Of a stretch of 64,000 bases of DNA, positions 53,673 through 63,877 are shown in pieces. Location: contig NZ_CP092831.1 of NCBI RefSeq assembly GCF_022531965.1, positions 3,543,001 through 3,607,000 of the forward strand, read 5' to 3'. A program made the translations under genes and the position numbers. The notes beneath the pieces were generated by a model, which saw only the letters and a program-made list of their open reading frames with translations, was not told the origin of the DNA and searched no databases. Within the stretch, counting starts at the first letter, position 1; every line of letters begins with the position of its first letter. The stretch comes from Paenibacillus peoriae (GTDB taxonomy: Bacteria > Bacillota > Bacilli > Paenibacillales > Paenibacillaceae).

Positions 53673-55391
53673 ATGCGTGCTTTTCATTTTACGGAAGACG
53701 GATCTATCGAAACCAAATTAACCGGAAAAGATCTACTTGCCAACCCACTGCTGAATAAAGGAGTGGCTTTTACCTTGGAAGAACGGAAACAACTTGGACT
53801 TGACGGTCTCCTTCCTCCTACGATATTAACTATTGAGGAGCAGGTTCAACGGGTTTACGAGCAATTTCAGAGCCAACCGGATAATTTGCGTAAAAATGTT
53901 GCGTTAAATGATCTTTTTAATCGCAATACGGTCCTTTATTATCGTTTGCTCTCTGAGCACCTAAGCGAAATGCTCCCGATTGTTTATACACCAACAGTAG
54001 GCCAGGCTATACAGGAATACAGTCATGAATATCACAAGCCTGGTGGTATGTATTTATCTATTGATAATCTGGCGGGTATTGGAGAGGCTTTTAAGAATTT
54101 GAACCTGGACCCTGATGATATCGACCTGATCGTAGCCACAGATTCCGAGAGTATTTTGGGAATCGGGGACTGGGGAGTCGGAGGTATTAATATCTCTATT
54201 GGTAAGCTTGCTGTGTATACAGCTGCTGCTGGTATAGATCCTAGCCGGGTGCTGGCAGTTGTTCTTGATGCAGGTACAAACAACGAGAAGCTATTGGAAG
54301 ATCCTTTATATATGGGGAATCGTCACAAACGTGTACGTGGAGAACAATATGATCAATTTATTGACACTTATGTTCAGGCTGCACTTTCCTTTTTCCCGAA
54401 TGCTCTGCTGCACTGGGAAGATTTGGGCAATGTCAATGCACGGAACATTATCAATAAATACGGAAATAGTATTTTGACTTTTAATGACGACATTCAAGGT
54501 ACTGGAGCGGTTACACTCGCAGGTGTGATGTCCGGTGTTCAATTGTCCGGAATCCCACTGAGCAAGCATCGGGTTCTAGTCTTTGGTCCAGGAGCTGCCG
54601 GAATCGGCAATGCAGACCAAATTAGCGCCGCCATGATGCTGGAAGGACTGTCAGAAGCAGAAGCAAGACGTAACTTCTGGGCTTATGATTACCGTGGCCT
54701 GCTTACCAACGAAACAGAAGGACTTTTTCCATTTCAGGTTCCTTATGCGCGTGATGCTGCAGAATGCCGTGACTGGGAACATGCTGAAGATGGAAAAATC
54801 CCTCTGCTTGAAGTCATTCGCCGCGTGAAACCGACGATTATGATTGGTACTTCCGGTGTTAGTGGGGCATTTAGTGAGGAAATCGTTAAAGAAATGGCCA
54901 AACATACAGAACGTCCTATAATTATGCCTATGTCCAACCCGACTCCACTTGCAGAAGCAACTCCGCAAGATTTGATCCACTGGACCGAAGGAAAAGCCCT
55001 GATTGCAACAGGAAGTCCTTTTGAGCCGGTGATCTATAACAATATTAAGTTTGAAATTGGGCAATCCAACAATGCTTTCGTGTTCCCGGGTCTTGGTCTT
55101 GGCGCAATCGTGGTAAAATCCAAAATCATAACAGATAGCATGTTTGCAGCAGCTGCCCATGCAGTAGCTCAAATGGTGGATTTGTCGCAGCCTGGTGCTT
55201 CCCTGCTGCCAAAAATCAATGAATTACGCGAAGTATCTGAAGCGGTAGCCGTGGCTGTGGCCAAGGCAGCAGTTCAGGATGGAGTAGCGCGTCATCAACC
55301 GGACGATATCGCACAAGCAGTTCGAGATGCGATGTGGGACTGTAAATATAAACCCATCAAACAATATGGTCAGGAAGCGGTCCTGGTTTAA
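53673..55391 (+). CDS. NAD-dependent malic enzyme (malolactic/MaeA type)
   Basis: A protein of 572 residues that decarboxylates malate, oxidatively to pyruvate or, in malolactic relatives, to lactate. The long-chain malic enzyme pattern is complete: [74 protein letters not shown] (metal site), [12 protein letters not shown] (Rossmann) and [24 protein letters not shown] lies upstream of the ATG. It is followed by an AEC-family transporter gene, which fits a malate uptake-and-use pair. The first 30 residues resemble MaeA of B. subtilis more than MalS. Confidence 0.92.
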   Translation: MRAFHFTEDGSIETKLTGKDLLANPLLNKGVAFTLEERKQLGLDGLLPPTILTIEEQVQRVYEQFQSQPDNLRKNVALNDLFNRNTVLYYRLLSEHLSEMLPIVYTPTVGQAIQEYSHEYHKPGGMYLSIDNLAGIGEAFKNLNLDPDDIDLIVATDSESILGIGDWGVGGINISIGKLAVYTAAAGIDPSRVLAVVLDAGTNNEKLLEDPLYMGNRHKRVRGEQYDQFIDTYVQAALSFFPNALLHWEDLGNVNARNIINKYGNSILTFNDDIQGTGAVTLAGVMSGVQLSGIPLSKHRVLVFGPGAAGIGNADQISAAMMLEGLSEAEARRNFWAYDYRGLLTNETEGLFPFQVPYARDAAECRDWEHAEDGKIPLLEVIRRVKPTIMIGTSGVSGAFSEEIVKEMAKHTERPIIMPMSNPTPLAEATPQDLIHWTEGKALIATGSPFEPVIYNNIKFEIGQSNNAFVFPGLGLGAIVVKSKIITDSMFAAAAHAVAQMVDLSQPGASLLPKINELREVSEAVAVAVAKAAVQDGVARHQPDDIAQAVRDAMWDCKYKPIKQYGQEAVLV

Positions 55392-55446
55392 AAAATAGCG
55401 AACAACATCAAATTTATACTTGCATACGCAAAGTGATTATTTAACT

Positions 55447-55474
55447 GATGTCCGCCATTTTTGGCGGACATCTT
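55447..55474 (+). terminator. Hairpin between the malic enzyme and transporter genes
   Basis: GATGTCCGCC/GGCGGACATC stem with an ATTTTT loop and only TTCATT after it. It may reduce read-through or stabilise the upstream message. Confidence 0.55.
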
Positions 55475-55490
55475 CATTGGAGGCGACATC

Positions 55491-56450
55491 ATGGCTACAG
55501 GTCATATTTTTATTATCTTAATTCCTATTTTCTTTGTCATTTTAATTGGTTATTTCGCAGGATTGTTTAAAGCTTTTAACCCCGCTTCTTCTAAGGGATT
55601 AAATACACTCGTGACGAAGTTTGCTCTACCCGCACATTTGTTTATTGGGATTACGACGACACCAAGAGAGACGTTGATTCAAAAGTGGCCCTTTCTTGTG
55701 GCTTTGCTACTTGGTGTAATCGGCTTTTATATTGTATTGCTCATTGTTTATCGCTTAATTGCCAAAAAAGGCCTGACTGAATCCTCTATGTTCGCATTGA
55801 ATTCAACACAGCCTTCTTTTGCATTCATGGGAATTCCGGTTCTGGGCAGCTTGTTCGGAAGTGCGGCAGTCGCCATCCCGATTGCAATTACCGGGATCGT
55901 CGTTAATGCCATTCTTGATCCGCTTGCAAGTATTTTGGGAACGGTCGGCCAGCGCAAAACAACAGAATCCGACGGCACTAAAGGCAACTTATTTAAAGTC
56001 ACTATGAAATCAGTCCTTCATGGACTCAGCGAGCCACTTGCCTGCGTACCTTTGTTTGGTGTCATATTGACTCTATGTGGATTCCACGCTCCGAAACTTT
56101 TACAATCCATGTTTGATCAAATCGGCAATGTTACCGCCGGTACAGCCCTATTTGCCATCGGGGTAACCATTGGTATCAAGAAGATTACGTTCAGTCCAAA
56201 AGCACTTAGCATTGCTGTGCTGAAAGCCATCGTAATGCCTATTGTTATGCTCGGTATTGCTGTTCTGATAGGACTATCCCATGAAGATGTAAGCAAAGCC
56301 GTACTGCTTGTCGCTTTTCCCGGCTCGGCTGTGGCCGCTATGATTGCTACCCGTTATGAAACACTGGAAACGGAAGCTGCATCTGCATTTGTTATTAGCT
56401 CAGTCTTATCGCTCATTTCACTACCCTTGCTCATTTCACTTCTTTTATAA
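55491..56450 (+). CDS. Auxin efflux carrier family transporter (probable malate permease)
   Basis: Integral membrane protein of 319 residues with about ten helices, from the AEC family. N-terminal IILIPIFFVILIGYFAGLFK and the internal repeat TAGTALFAIGVTIGIKK (near 220) are typical, as is the C-terminal AVAAMIATRYETLETEAASAFVIS. In lactic bacteria the AEC member MleP next to malolactic enzyme imports malate; the same neighbourhood here supports that role. The start at 55491 has GGAGG upstream; a longer frame begins 10 codons earlier without a site. Cotranscription with the malic enzyme gene is likely. Confidence 0.88.
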   Translation: MATGHIFIILIPIFFVILIGYFAGLFKAFNPASSKGLNTLVTKFALPAHLFIGITTTPRETLIQKWPFLVALLLGVIGFYIVLLIVYRLIAKKGLTESSMFALNSTQPSFAFMGIPVLGSLFGSAAVAIPIAITGIVVNAILDPLASILGTVGQRKTTESDGTKGNLFKVTMKSVLHGLSEPLACVPLFGVILTLCGFHAPKLLQSMFDQIGNVTAGTALFAIGVTIGIKKITFSPKALSIAVLKAIVMPIVMLGIAVLIGLSHEDVSKAVLLVAFPGSAVAAMIATRYETLETEAASAFVISSVLSLISLPLLISLLL

Positions 56451-56612
56451 GGGACAGAAAAGTTAAGAACCCTCAATTCAATCCAGGTATTTATAGGTGT
56501 AAAGCAAACCCGTTTGTCCTCATTTATCTTATTTTTTAAATATTGTCTGAACAATAAAGTGATTTAGTAAGAATTGAGTTGGAAAAACAACATAAATCCA
56601 GTTTGCCTACAA

Positions 56613-56658
56613 GCGGCGGCCCCATCGTTTCATTCACTAGGGGGCCGCCGTTCTTTTT
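56613..56658 (+). terminator. Intrinsic terminator after the AEC transporter
   Basis: GGCGGCCCC/GGGGCCGCC stem with TTCTTTTT. Very GC-rich compared with its surroundings. The remainder of the 326-base gap shows nothing else. Confidence 0.85.
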
Positions 56659-56776
56659 GAATAACCTTCTACTCTCCCTTTTAATAAATACCTAACAATT
56701 AGAAAGCAAATTGTCGAAATATATATGGGGTAGGTTGTATATGAAACTAAATTGCTAATTCAAAGGAGAAGAAAAC

Positions 56777-58540
56777 GTGAAAAACTTGAAGTGGAGAACT
56801 ATGTCCTTTTTTGGTAAAAATCTATTAATCTCTTTTCTTAATATCGTATTAATAGGAGCTATTCTCATCACATCCAGCTATATACTTCAAAAGAACATTC
56901 TCACCACGCAGCTGCAAGATCAAGTTAAGGTATTGACTAAAAAATGGGCAGAAGATGTTGATAAAACAAAAGTACAACAAGCATTGAATGAAAAAGATTA
57001 TAACGGCTCTGCTCAACAAGATCTACGCAAATTTCTCGATTCTATTCACGCCTTTTATCCGAATGTTGCCCAAGCTTACATATTTGGTACAGAGCTAACA
57101 GAAGGTAATCAGACCTCCATTATTGGCGTTCCCACAAATTTAGTCCAAGCTTTCCAAGACTTAAAGATGAACATTGGGGACATGTACACTCTTCCTGACG
57201 AAAATGCACAAGCCGTAAATAAAATGCTTCAATCTAATGAATCAGCATTAAGCAGCTTTTACACGGACGAATATGGCACATGGACTACCATTGTTTACCC
57301 GATTACAGATGCAAGCGGGAAAGTCACAAGTGCGATTTACTTTGACGTAGATGCGAGCTCTGTACCTACCGGCCTTCATAAATTGCTTGTATACGGTGTT
57401 TCACTGCTCATTCTGTTTCTTGCCATCTTCTTAACGATTCAATATTTACTGGTAAAGCGCACCCTCTCCCCGATTCGTAGCCTGATGAAGGGCATTGAAG
57501 AAGTCAGCGAGGGTAATCTGAATGTAAAAATCAAGACAGGTGAGGACGACCTTGGCATTATCAATCAAAAATTTAATTCTATGATCAAACGCCTTAACGA
57601 TACAATGGTGAAAGTACAGGATACGACACAAGAAGTTACGGGATCTGCCCAGGAATTGTTAAGTATTAGCGAGAAAAACAGTACGAATACGAACGTCATT
57701 AACAGCAATATTCAGGAAATAACCCAGGGGCTTGAAGCTCAGGATCACGCAGCACATGAAAGCTCCAGAGCTATGAATGAAATGTCGACAGTTATCCAAA
57801 CGATTGCCGAAAGCTCCTCTTCCGTAGCCGATCAAGCTTATTCTATGGAAAAACGCTCCGTTGAAGGCAATCAGGTAGCCCAAAAGCTTTCCTCTCAAAT
57901 GGACTCCATCTCCACTACAATGGAAAGTACAGCTGATTCCGTTAATGCGCTGCAGAACCGTTCTAACGAAATCAGCAATATCGTCAGCATCATTACAGGC
58001 ATTGCCAGTCAAACGAATCTGCTTGCACTGAACGCTTCTATTGAAGCTGCCAGAGTCGGTGAAGAAGGCAAAGGTTTTGCAGTCGTAGCAGGAGAAGTGC
58101 GTAATTTGGCTGAACAGTCTCAAGAGTCTGCCAAACAAATTGCAGAGCTTATTGAAGAAATCCAAAAAGAAATTGAACAGACTGTAAAAGGCATCAGCCT
58201 TGGTACAAAAGAAGTTCAGATTGGGCTAGAAGTTACGAAGCAAACAGGCGAAATGTTCTCTGAAATTTTAGATGCGTCTAATAAAGTGTCGTCACAAATT
58301 CAAGAGGTATCCAGCGCAACGGAGCAGATTTCAGCCAGCACGCAGGAAATGTCAGCTACCTCTGACGAGCTGTCTTCCACAGTTAGCAGAACAGTCGACA
58401 GCAGCAAACAAATTGAACAAACCATTGGAGAACAAGCTGAATCCATGGCTTCTATTGTCAAAGCTTCTGACAAGCTTACATTGATGTCTGGCGAGCTGGA
58501 AGAGCTTATTTCTTTCTTCAAGGTAAACCGAGAAGCCTAA
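56777..58540 (+). CDS. Methyl-accepting chemotaxis protein
   Basis: Membrane chemoreceptor of 587 residues. Segment 1 lies near 14-36, an extracellular ligand domain of Cache type near 40-195 ([33 protein letters not shown]), segment 2 near 198-222. A HAMP domain is near 225-280 ([23 protein letters not shown]). The coiled-coil signalling domain contains the MCP hairpin tip [37 protein letters not shown] and two methylation-type helices. It starts with GTG at 56777 after AAAGGAG. Ligand unknown; malate is a speculative thought from the neighbours. Confidence 0.92.
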   Translation: MKNLKWRTMSFFGKNLLISFLNIVLIGAILITSSYILQKNILTTQLQDQVKVLTKKWAEDVDKTKVQQALNEKDYNGSAQQDLRKFLDSIHAFYPNVAQAYIFGTELTEGNQTSIIGVPTNLVQAFQDLKMNIGDMYTLPDENAQAVNKMLQSNESALSSFYTDEYGTWTTIVYPITDASGKVTSAIYFDVDASSVPTGLHKLLVYGVSLLILFLAIFLTIQYLLVKRTLSPIRSLMKGIEEVSEGNLNVKIKTGEDDLGIINQKFNSMIKRLNDTMVKVQDTTQEVTGSAQELLSISEKNSTNTNVINSNIQEITQGLEAQDHAAHESSRAMNEMSTVIQTIAESSSSVADQAYSMEKRSVEGNQVAQKLSSQMDSISTTMESTADSVNALQNRSNEISNIVSIITGIASQTNLLALNASIEAARVGEEGKGFAVVAGEVRNLAEQSQESAKQIAELIEEIQKEIEQTVKGISLGTKEVQIGLEVTKQTGEMFSEILDASNKVSSQIQEVSSATEQISASTQEMSATSDELSSTVSRTVDSSKQIEQTIGEQAESMASIVKASDKLTLMSGELEELISFFKVNREA

Positions 58541-58573
58541 TTTTATAACTTCTAAATAGCCATAGATAACAGT

Positions 58574-58616
58574 AAAGAACCTCTAATCTGCATATAATGC
58601 GCATCAGAGGTTCTTT
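58574..58616. terminator. Bidirectional terminator between the MCP gene and ganB
   Basis: AAAGAACCTCT/AGAGGTTCTTT perfect arms around a 21-base loop, serving the two convergent units. Confidence 0.85.
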
Positions 58617-58636
58617 GATATACTCTTACGTACTTC

Positions 58637-59689
58637 TTAATTTATAAATCCTTCCAAAGCTGAAGTTGGCTTACCGTCAGCCTGCCAAGCACCTTTGTTA
58701 TAACCCTGATTGTAACCTGGAGTTGCAGCAGGCTCCCAATAAAATACCCCTGTACCTTTACCGCCTCCGATGTTCCGAACCTTCGTTTTGATTGCAAATA
58801 TAAATGACTTGGAAGCCGCAGGTTCACTATATTCCATCCCGATTTCACTGATGACAATACCTTTGCCGTATTTTGCAATGAGGTTATTGGCATTGGTAAT
58901 CGTCTGATCCACCTTGCCCTGCCAGTCCGAAGGAGACGGATACAGAGACAGCCCGATGAGATCAAACTGAGCTCCATTATCAATCAGCCCGCCGATATTC
59001 CAGTTCAACACGGAATCATTATCTCCATTGGCTAAATGTACGATCGTTTTAGTACTACTGCTTACCGATTTTACAGCATTATTACCTGTATTGACGAGCC
59101 AGGCATAGTTTTTCATGTTCACCGAAGCTTTGCCATCTTCCCAGAGCATTCCATTGTTCGTCTCATTACCGATCTGCACCCAGTCCGGTGTTACCCCCTT
59201 GCTTTTCATCGTGTCCATAACATAGACCGTATGGGACCAGACTGCATCCATAAGTTGTGTAAATGTGAAATTGCGCCACGCATAAGGTTTGTTCTGTTGC
59301 CCTGGATCTGCCCAAGAATCACTATAATGTAGAGTCAGCATAACGCTCATACCTAACTTTTTAGCTCGTTGCGCCAGTTCTGCTGCCTTTTCGGCATTCA
59401 TGTATCCGCTTGCATAATCTTTCATGTCAGGGTTTACCCACACACGGATACGCACCGAGTTGATCTGATAGTCATCTCGCAAAATTTGCAGTATATCTCG
59501 ACGAACACCCTTCTTATCCTTCCAACTCATACCTTGCGCTTCCATTCCTGCTACCCAGCTTATATCTGCTCCTTTGGCGAAAGCAGGGGCGGCCGAAGCC
59601 GCACCCAACCCTACAGAACCGAACGGATACAATAAGCTGGATAACAAGATCAACATCGCAAATACCATCGTGCGGTTACCTGTTTTCAT
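58637..59689 (-). CDS. ganB: Secreted endo-beta-1,4-galactanase (GH53)
   Basis: Arabinogalactan endo-1,4-beta-galactosidase of 350 residues that cuts type I galactan outside the cell. A Sec signal peptide (to about residue 38, cleavage near ASAAPAFA) precedes the GH53 barrel. Catalytic glutamates are Glu176 (acid/base, IGNETNNG) and Glu282 (nucleophile, VISEIGMEY). The FYWEPA segment and HYSDSWADPG are family markers. Its ATG overlaps the stop of ganA (ATGA), so they are translationally coupled. It ends the operon. No cell-wall anchor or carbohydrate module follows. Confidence 0.95.
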   Translation of the reverse strand: MKTGNRTMVFAMLILLSSLLYPFGSVGLGAASAAPAFAKGADISWVAGMEAQGMSWKDKKGVRRDILQILRDDYQINSVRIRVWVNPDMKDYASGYMNAEKAAELAQRAKKLGMSVMLTLHYSDSWADPGQQNKPYAWRNFTFTQLMDAVWSHTVYVMDTMKSKGVTPDWVQIGNETNNGMLWEDGKASVNMKNYAWLVNTGNNAVKSVSSSTKTIVHLANGDNDSVLNWNIGGLIDNGAQFDLIGLSLYPSPSDWQGKVDQTITNANNLIAKYGKGIVISEIGMEYSEPAASKSFIFAIKTKVRNIGGGKGTGVFYWEPAATPGYNQGYNKGAWQADGKPTSALEGFIN

Positions 59690-61803
59690 AAGTCATCTCC
59701 CATCCGAATTGTATACTTCTCATTGCGCTCTGTCTTTAAAACCTTAACAGCGTAGGCATCCAATTGAATGCTACCGTCATCTATCACATGATTTTCAAGC
59801 ATATCCGCATAAGTTCGTCCATCCAACATAATCTTTTGCGGCTCATGCGTGAAATTCAATATGAAAATATAATCATGAACTCCATCGGTACGAATCGCCG
59901 TATTCACTCCATGAGGCAACTTCACATTGAGCGCTTTACTGATTCCTGCATCATCAATTAAACTTCTGTAAAAATGACTGTGGAATAGTCCGATGTTGCG
60001 TGATGCGATGTAATAAGCCTTTCCTTGTCCCAAACGGTTCACCGTCAAAGCTGGGCGTCCTGCATAAAAGTCTGAACCGTACACAGCCAGTACCTCTGCA
60101 CCCTCTGTATGAATGAGATCACACAATTCTACAGCTTCATACTCCCCTTGCAGATCCAGCTCATTGCCTTCAACCGGCAAAATGTGATTACGGTCATGAT
60201 CATGCAATCCGTCAATCTCTTCCGACCAGATCCCCAGCGTCTTACGAAGCGGGCCCGGAAAGCCTCCAAGGAAGCACAAATCATGTTCATCTACGATACC
60301 AGACCAATAGGTTGCTACGAAAATACCACCGTTTTCAACAAACTTCTGTATACGCTTCCCCACACCGCTGCGGACCATATATAACATCGGAGCTACCAAA
60401 AGTTTGTATTTGGAGAAATCTGCATCCATATGAATGACATCTACAGGCACACCCTGCTCCCACAGCGCCAAATAATGCGCTTCAGCTGTCTCCTCATATT
60501 TCACACCTTTGTTCCGCGGTCCCTGTGAATCGTTGATTCCCCAACGGTTCTCCCAGTCAAAAATGACTGCGGCCTCCGCCGGTACAGATGTACCGATAAC
60601 CTCCTCCAATTTTTCCAGCGTATTACCGACATGGGTCACATCCCCGAATACCCGAGTGTGCTCATGTCCGACATGATCGACAACCGCACCATGCAGCTTT
60701 TCACTCGAACCGCGGCTTTTCCGCCACTGAAAATATTGAACGGTGTCTGACCCGTGTGCCACAGCCTGTAAAGACGAGAGCAGATGCATTCCCGGCCGCT
60801 TCAGCTTGCTAACGTCTTGCCAGTTCGTCAAACTTGGTGTACTCTCCATGAGCATCCAAGGCTTACCTCCCTTGATTGAACGAATAATATCGTGCATCAT
60901 GGCCACTTTAGCAGCCTGAAGGCTATCATCCCCCTCACGGTCATGCCACGTTGGGTAACTATCCCAGGATATAACATCGAGCAGATCAGCAAACTTCCAG
61001 TAGTTCAATCCTTCAAAAAACTCCATCAAATTGGTTGTGACCGGAATTGCTGGATTTGCAGCCTTGAGCGGCACAATCTCATGCTTGATAAAATCTGCGG
61101 TCTGATCGGTCACAAACCGTCTCCAGTCCAAATTCATGGCATGAACCTGTGTTTCACCGTGAGGTGCCGGGGACTCAACTTGGCTCCAGTCCGTAATCGT
61201 ATGACTCCAAAAGGTCGTCCACCATGCGTGATTTAGCTTGTCCAGCGTACCGTATTTATCCTGGACCCAAGCGCGAAATGCCTCCTGACAATAATCACAG
61301 TGGCAATCTCCACCAAATTCATTGGAAATATGCCAGCCAATAACAGCCGGATGGTTAGCATAACGCTCGGCTAGCTTCGTATTCATGATACGTACTTTTT
61401 CCCGGTAAACAGGCGATGTAGCACAGTGATTATGGCGAAACCCGTGCAGATTACGGACACGGTTAGCCTCCACACGCAGCACCTCAGGATATTTTTGTGA
61501 CATCCAGGCTGGTCTTGCTCCACTAGGAGTAGCCAAAAATGCATAGATTCCGTTCTCAGCAAACGAATCCAGAATACGATCCAGCCACTCAAACGTAAAT
61601 ACACCTTCCTCAGGCTCCAATGATACCCATGAGAAAATGCCAACAGACATCACGTTACATTTGGCTAGTTTCATTAGACGAATATCCTCCGCTAACACCT
61701 CAGGGTAATGCTGCCATTGCTCCGGGTTATAGTCCGCTCCATGCAGCATACGTGGAATTCGCTCACTAATCGGGGGGTACTTAGTTATGTTTTGATACGT
61801 CAC
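59686..61803 (-). CDS. ganA: Beta-galactosidase (GH42)
   Basis: Intracellular enzyme of 705 residues that hydrolyses galacto-oligosaccharides delivered by the ABC transporter. The GH42 lead reads RMLHGADYNPEQWQ. Catalytic Glu are in WHISNEFGGDC (acid/base) and MLMESTPSLTNWQ (nucleophile). The zinc-type cysteine cluster (CHCDYC with CATSP nearby) is present. There is no signal peptide. It starts with GTG at 61803 after AAGGAG. It is between the permease genes and ganB, in line with the B. subtilis gan order. Confidence 0.94.
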   Translation of the reverse strand: MTYQNITKYPPISERIPRMLHGADYNPEQWQHYPEVLAEDIRLMKLAKCNVMSVGIFSWVSLEPEEGVFTFEWLDRILDSFAENGIYAFLATPSGARPAWMSQKYPEVLRVEANRVRNLHGFRHNHCATSPVYREKVRIMNTKLAERYANHPAVIGWHISNEFGGDCHCDYCQEAFRAWVQDKYGTLDKLNHAWWTTFWSHTITDWSQVESPAPHGETQVHAMNLDWRRFVTDQTADFIKHEIVPLKAANPAIPVTTNLMEFFEGLNYWKFADLLDVISWDSYPTWHDREGDDSLQAAKVAMMHDIIRSIKGGKPWMLMESTPSLTNWQDVSKLKRPGMHLLSSLQAVAHGSDTVQYFQWRKSRGSSEKLHGAVVDHVGHEHTRVFGDVTHVGNTLEKLEEVIGTSVPAEAAVIFDWENRWGINDSQGPRNKGVKYEETAEAHYLALWEQGVPVDVIHMDADFSKYKLLVAPMLYMVRSGVGKRIQKFVENGGIFVATYWSGIVDEHDLCFLGGFPGPLRKTLGIWSEEIDGLHDHDRNHILPVEGNELDLQGEYEAVELCDLIHTEGAEVLAVYGSDFYAGRPALTVNRLGQGKAYYIASRNIGLFHSHFYRSLIDDAGISKALNVKLPHGVNTAIRTDGVHDYIFILNFTHEPQKIMLDGRTYADMLENHVIDDGSIQLDAYAVKVLKTERNEKYTIRMGDDL

Positions 61804-61829
61804 TGTAAATCATCTCCTTATTATTTCTA

Positions 61830-62708
61830 TTACTCTTTGACGGAACCTAGCGTCATACCTTTAACAAAATACTTTTGTAAAAATGGATATACAATGAGAA
61901 TAGGCGCTGCACCAATGAAAATTTGCGCTGCATTAACCGTCGTTTGAGAAAGTAATTCCATCTCCTTTGGACTCATGCTCATGGAACTCATGTCCTTCTG
62001 AATAATTACAGTTTGCAGGAACGTCGCGAGCGGATAGTCCTTTGCATTGCTCAAATAGAGTAGACCGTCAAACCAGGAGTTCCAATGAAATACCATACTA
62101 AACAGCGCAATCGTCGCAATGGAAGGCATGGATATCGGTAAAAAGATACTAAACAATGTCCGAAAATGTCCTGCTCCGTCGATCAATGCGGCCTCTTCCA
62201 TCTCTTTGGGAATTCCTCTAAAAAAGTTCAACATAAGGATGACCAGAAATGTGTTGACCGCTCCTGGCAAAACAAGTACCCAGAAGCTATCCATGAGATG
62301 GATCTTTTGAATAACCATATAGAATGGAACCAGACCACCGTTAAAAATCATGCTGAACACGAACAACCATGAATATACGTTTCGGCTACGGAACACAGAT
62401 GTTTCCTTTGAAAGTGGATAAGCAGCTAAAAAGGTAATCAGCAGTGTCAAGCCGGTTCCCAATACAGTCCGACAGACAGAAATCCAGATGGAGTGCAGAA
62501 AAATCGGGTTATTCATTGTCTTCTTATAGGCTTCTAATGAAAACTGCACTGGCCACAGTCCAACCAGATTGGCATCTGCTGCTGATTTAGCACTAAATGA
62601 TACCGCCAACACATGAATCAGTGGAACGATACACATGATAGACAACATCACTAGTAAGCAAATATTAAACACATTGAAGATGCGGTATGGCGTTGTTTTA
62701 TGATACAT
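61830..62708 (-). CDS. ganQ: Carbohydrate ABC transporter permease (GanQ-like, MalG type)
   Basis: Inner membrane subunit of 292 residues with six helices. The EAA loop that contacts the ATPase reads EEAALIDGAGHFRTLFSIFLP. It ends LQKYFVKGMTLGSVKE, typical for the MalG/YtcP group. GAGGGAG precedes the ATG. It pairs with the next permease upstream; the two form the translocation channel for galacto-oligosaccharides. The ATP-binding subunit is not encoded here and is presumably the shared MsmX type. The gene name rests on the neighbourhood. Confidence 0.87.
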   Translation of the reverse strand: MYHKTTPYRIFNVFNICLLVMLSIMCIVPLIHVLAVSFSAKSAADANLVGLWPVQFSLEAYKKTMNNPIFLHSIWISVCRTVLGTGLTLLITFLAAYPLSKETSVFRSRNVYSWLFVFSMIFNGGLVPFYMVIQKIHLMDSFWVLVLPGAVNTFLVILMLNFFRGIPKEMEEAALIDGAGHFRTLFSIFLPISMPSIATIALFSMVFHWNSWFDGLLYLSNAKDYPLATFLQTVIIQKDMSSMSMSPKEMELLSQTTVNAAQIFIGAAPILIVYPFLQKYFVKGMTLGSVKE

Positions 62709-62735
62709 GACTCTCCCTCTTTCAGCCTCGTGGAA

Positions 62736-63626
62736 TCAGAATATGCGGTAACCTGCCCATTTGTAAGCAAGTCGATAAGATATCAGAATGAGAATCATAC
62801 TGATAACGGATTTGAACAAGCCGATAGCGGTGGCAAAGCCCATTTCCCCATTGATTAACGCTGTCCGGTAGACGAATGTATCAATAATATCGCCTTTTTG
62901 GTAAACCAGTGGATTATAAAGGTTGAAAATCTGGTCAAAACCGGCATTCAGTACATTGCCAAGTGCAAGCGTTCCAACAACGACTACCATCGGAATTAAC
63001 GAAGGTACAGTGATGTGTAGCGTCTGTCTCCAGCGGCTCGCTCCATCCATTTCAGAAGCCTCATACAACGAAGGATTAATACCCGCCAGTGCAGCGAGAA
63101 ATACGATGGTGTTGTAGCCGAACTCCTTCCATATATCTGAAACAATGACAGTAAATCGAAACCAGTTATTATCTCCCAGAAAAAAGATAGGCTGGATCCC
63201 GAAACTACCGAGAATACGGTTCATAAATCCATCTGTAGCCAACAGGTCAATCAGAATTCCGCCCAAGATGACCCACGACAGAAAGTGTGGTAGATAAACC
63301 AGTGTCTGAATGGATCGCTGAAGTCCGACCTTGCGAATTTCATTCAGCAGTATAGCAAAAACAAACGGAACCACCAGATTGAAAAACATCTTTAACACAG
63401 CAATAATTAGTGTATTCCAGACAACTTGAAGACTGTCCTCCCGTTGAAACAAAAAGCGGAAGTTATCCAGTCCAACCCACTCGGAACCCGTTATGCCTAG
63501 CCAAGGCTTGTAATTTTGAAAGGCCATCACGATGCCGCCCATCGGAATGTAGCTGAATACAATTAAGAAAATGATGGCTGGCAGCAGCATGATATGAAAT
63601 GGCCACGTACGTTGCAGACTTCTCAT
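62736..63626 (-). CDS. Carbohydrate ABC transporter permease (LplB/MalF type)
   Basis: Inner membrane subunit of 296 residues with six helices and the EAA loop EASEMDGASRWRQTLHITVPSL. It resembles LplB/YteP-type permeases (about 300 residues) more than the 418-residue GanP of B. subtilis. So this locus uses a different transporter subfamily for the same pathway. The start at 63626 has AGGAGG upstream; the frame extends 8 codons further. It is followed by ganQ after 27 bases and preceded by a terminator-like hairpin and the solute-binding protein gene. Confidence 0.88.
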   Translation of the reverse strand: MRSLQRTWPFHIMLLPAIIFLIVFSYIPMGGIVMAFQNYKPWLGITGSEWVGLDNFRFLFQREDSLQVVWNTLIIAVLKMFFNLVVPFVFAILLNEIRKVGLQRSIQTLVYLPHFLSWVILGGILIDLLATDGFMNRILGSFGIQPIFFLGDNNWFRFTVIVSDIWKEFGYNTIVFLAALAGINPSLYEASEMDGASRWRQTLHITVPSLIPMVVVVGTLALGNVLNAGFDQIFNLYNPLVYQKGDIIDTFVYRTALINGEMGFATAIGLFKSVISMILILISYRLAYKWAGYRIF

Positions 63627-63669
63627 TGCAGTTCCTCCTGTAACTTTCATTCATGGTATACTTCAATTA

Positions 63670-63683
63670 TAAAAGCGTTTTCG
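63670..63683. promoter_or_regulatory. cre-like site upstream of the permease genes
   Basis: TAAAAGCGTTTTCG (minus strand CGAAAACGCTTTTA) matches the cre consensus at 12 of 14 positions. It lies 44 bases before the permease start. Confidence 0.4.
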
Positions 63684-63821
63684 CAGTCCCGACAGTTCAA
63701 AAAACCAACATACATGGCACAAAAGCAATCATTTTTTTAAGCTCGCCAAACGAATAAAACTTTTTTTCAAATACGCCATGATAGCGCATTCATTTCCACT
63801 CGATACGGGTGAAACTGTAGT

Positions 63822-63850
63822 AAAAAGGCTGCCCACCTCGGGACAGCCTT
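63822..63850 (-). terminator. Terminator/attenuator after the solute-binding protein gene
   Basis: AAGGCTGTCC/GGCAGCCTT stem followed by TTTTTA on the minus strand, between the binding-protein stop and the permease genes. It would allow excess binding protein over permease. Confidence 0.75.
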
Positions 63851-63877
63851 CCTACTCTGTTACAACATCATTGGTTT

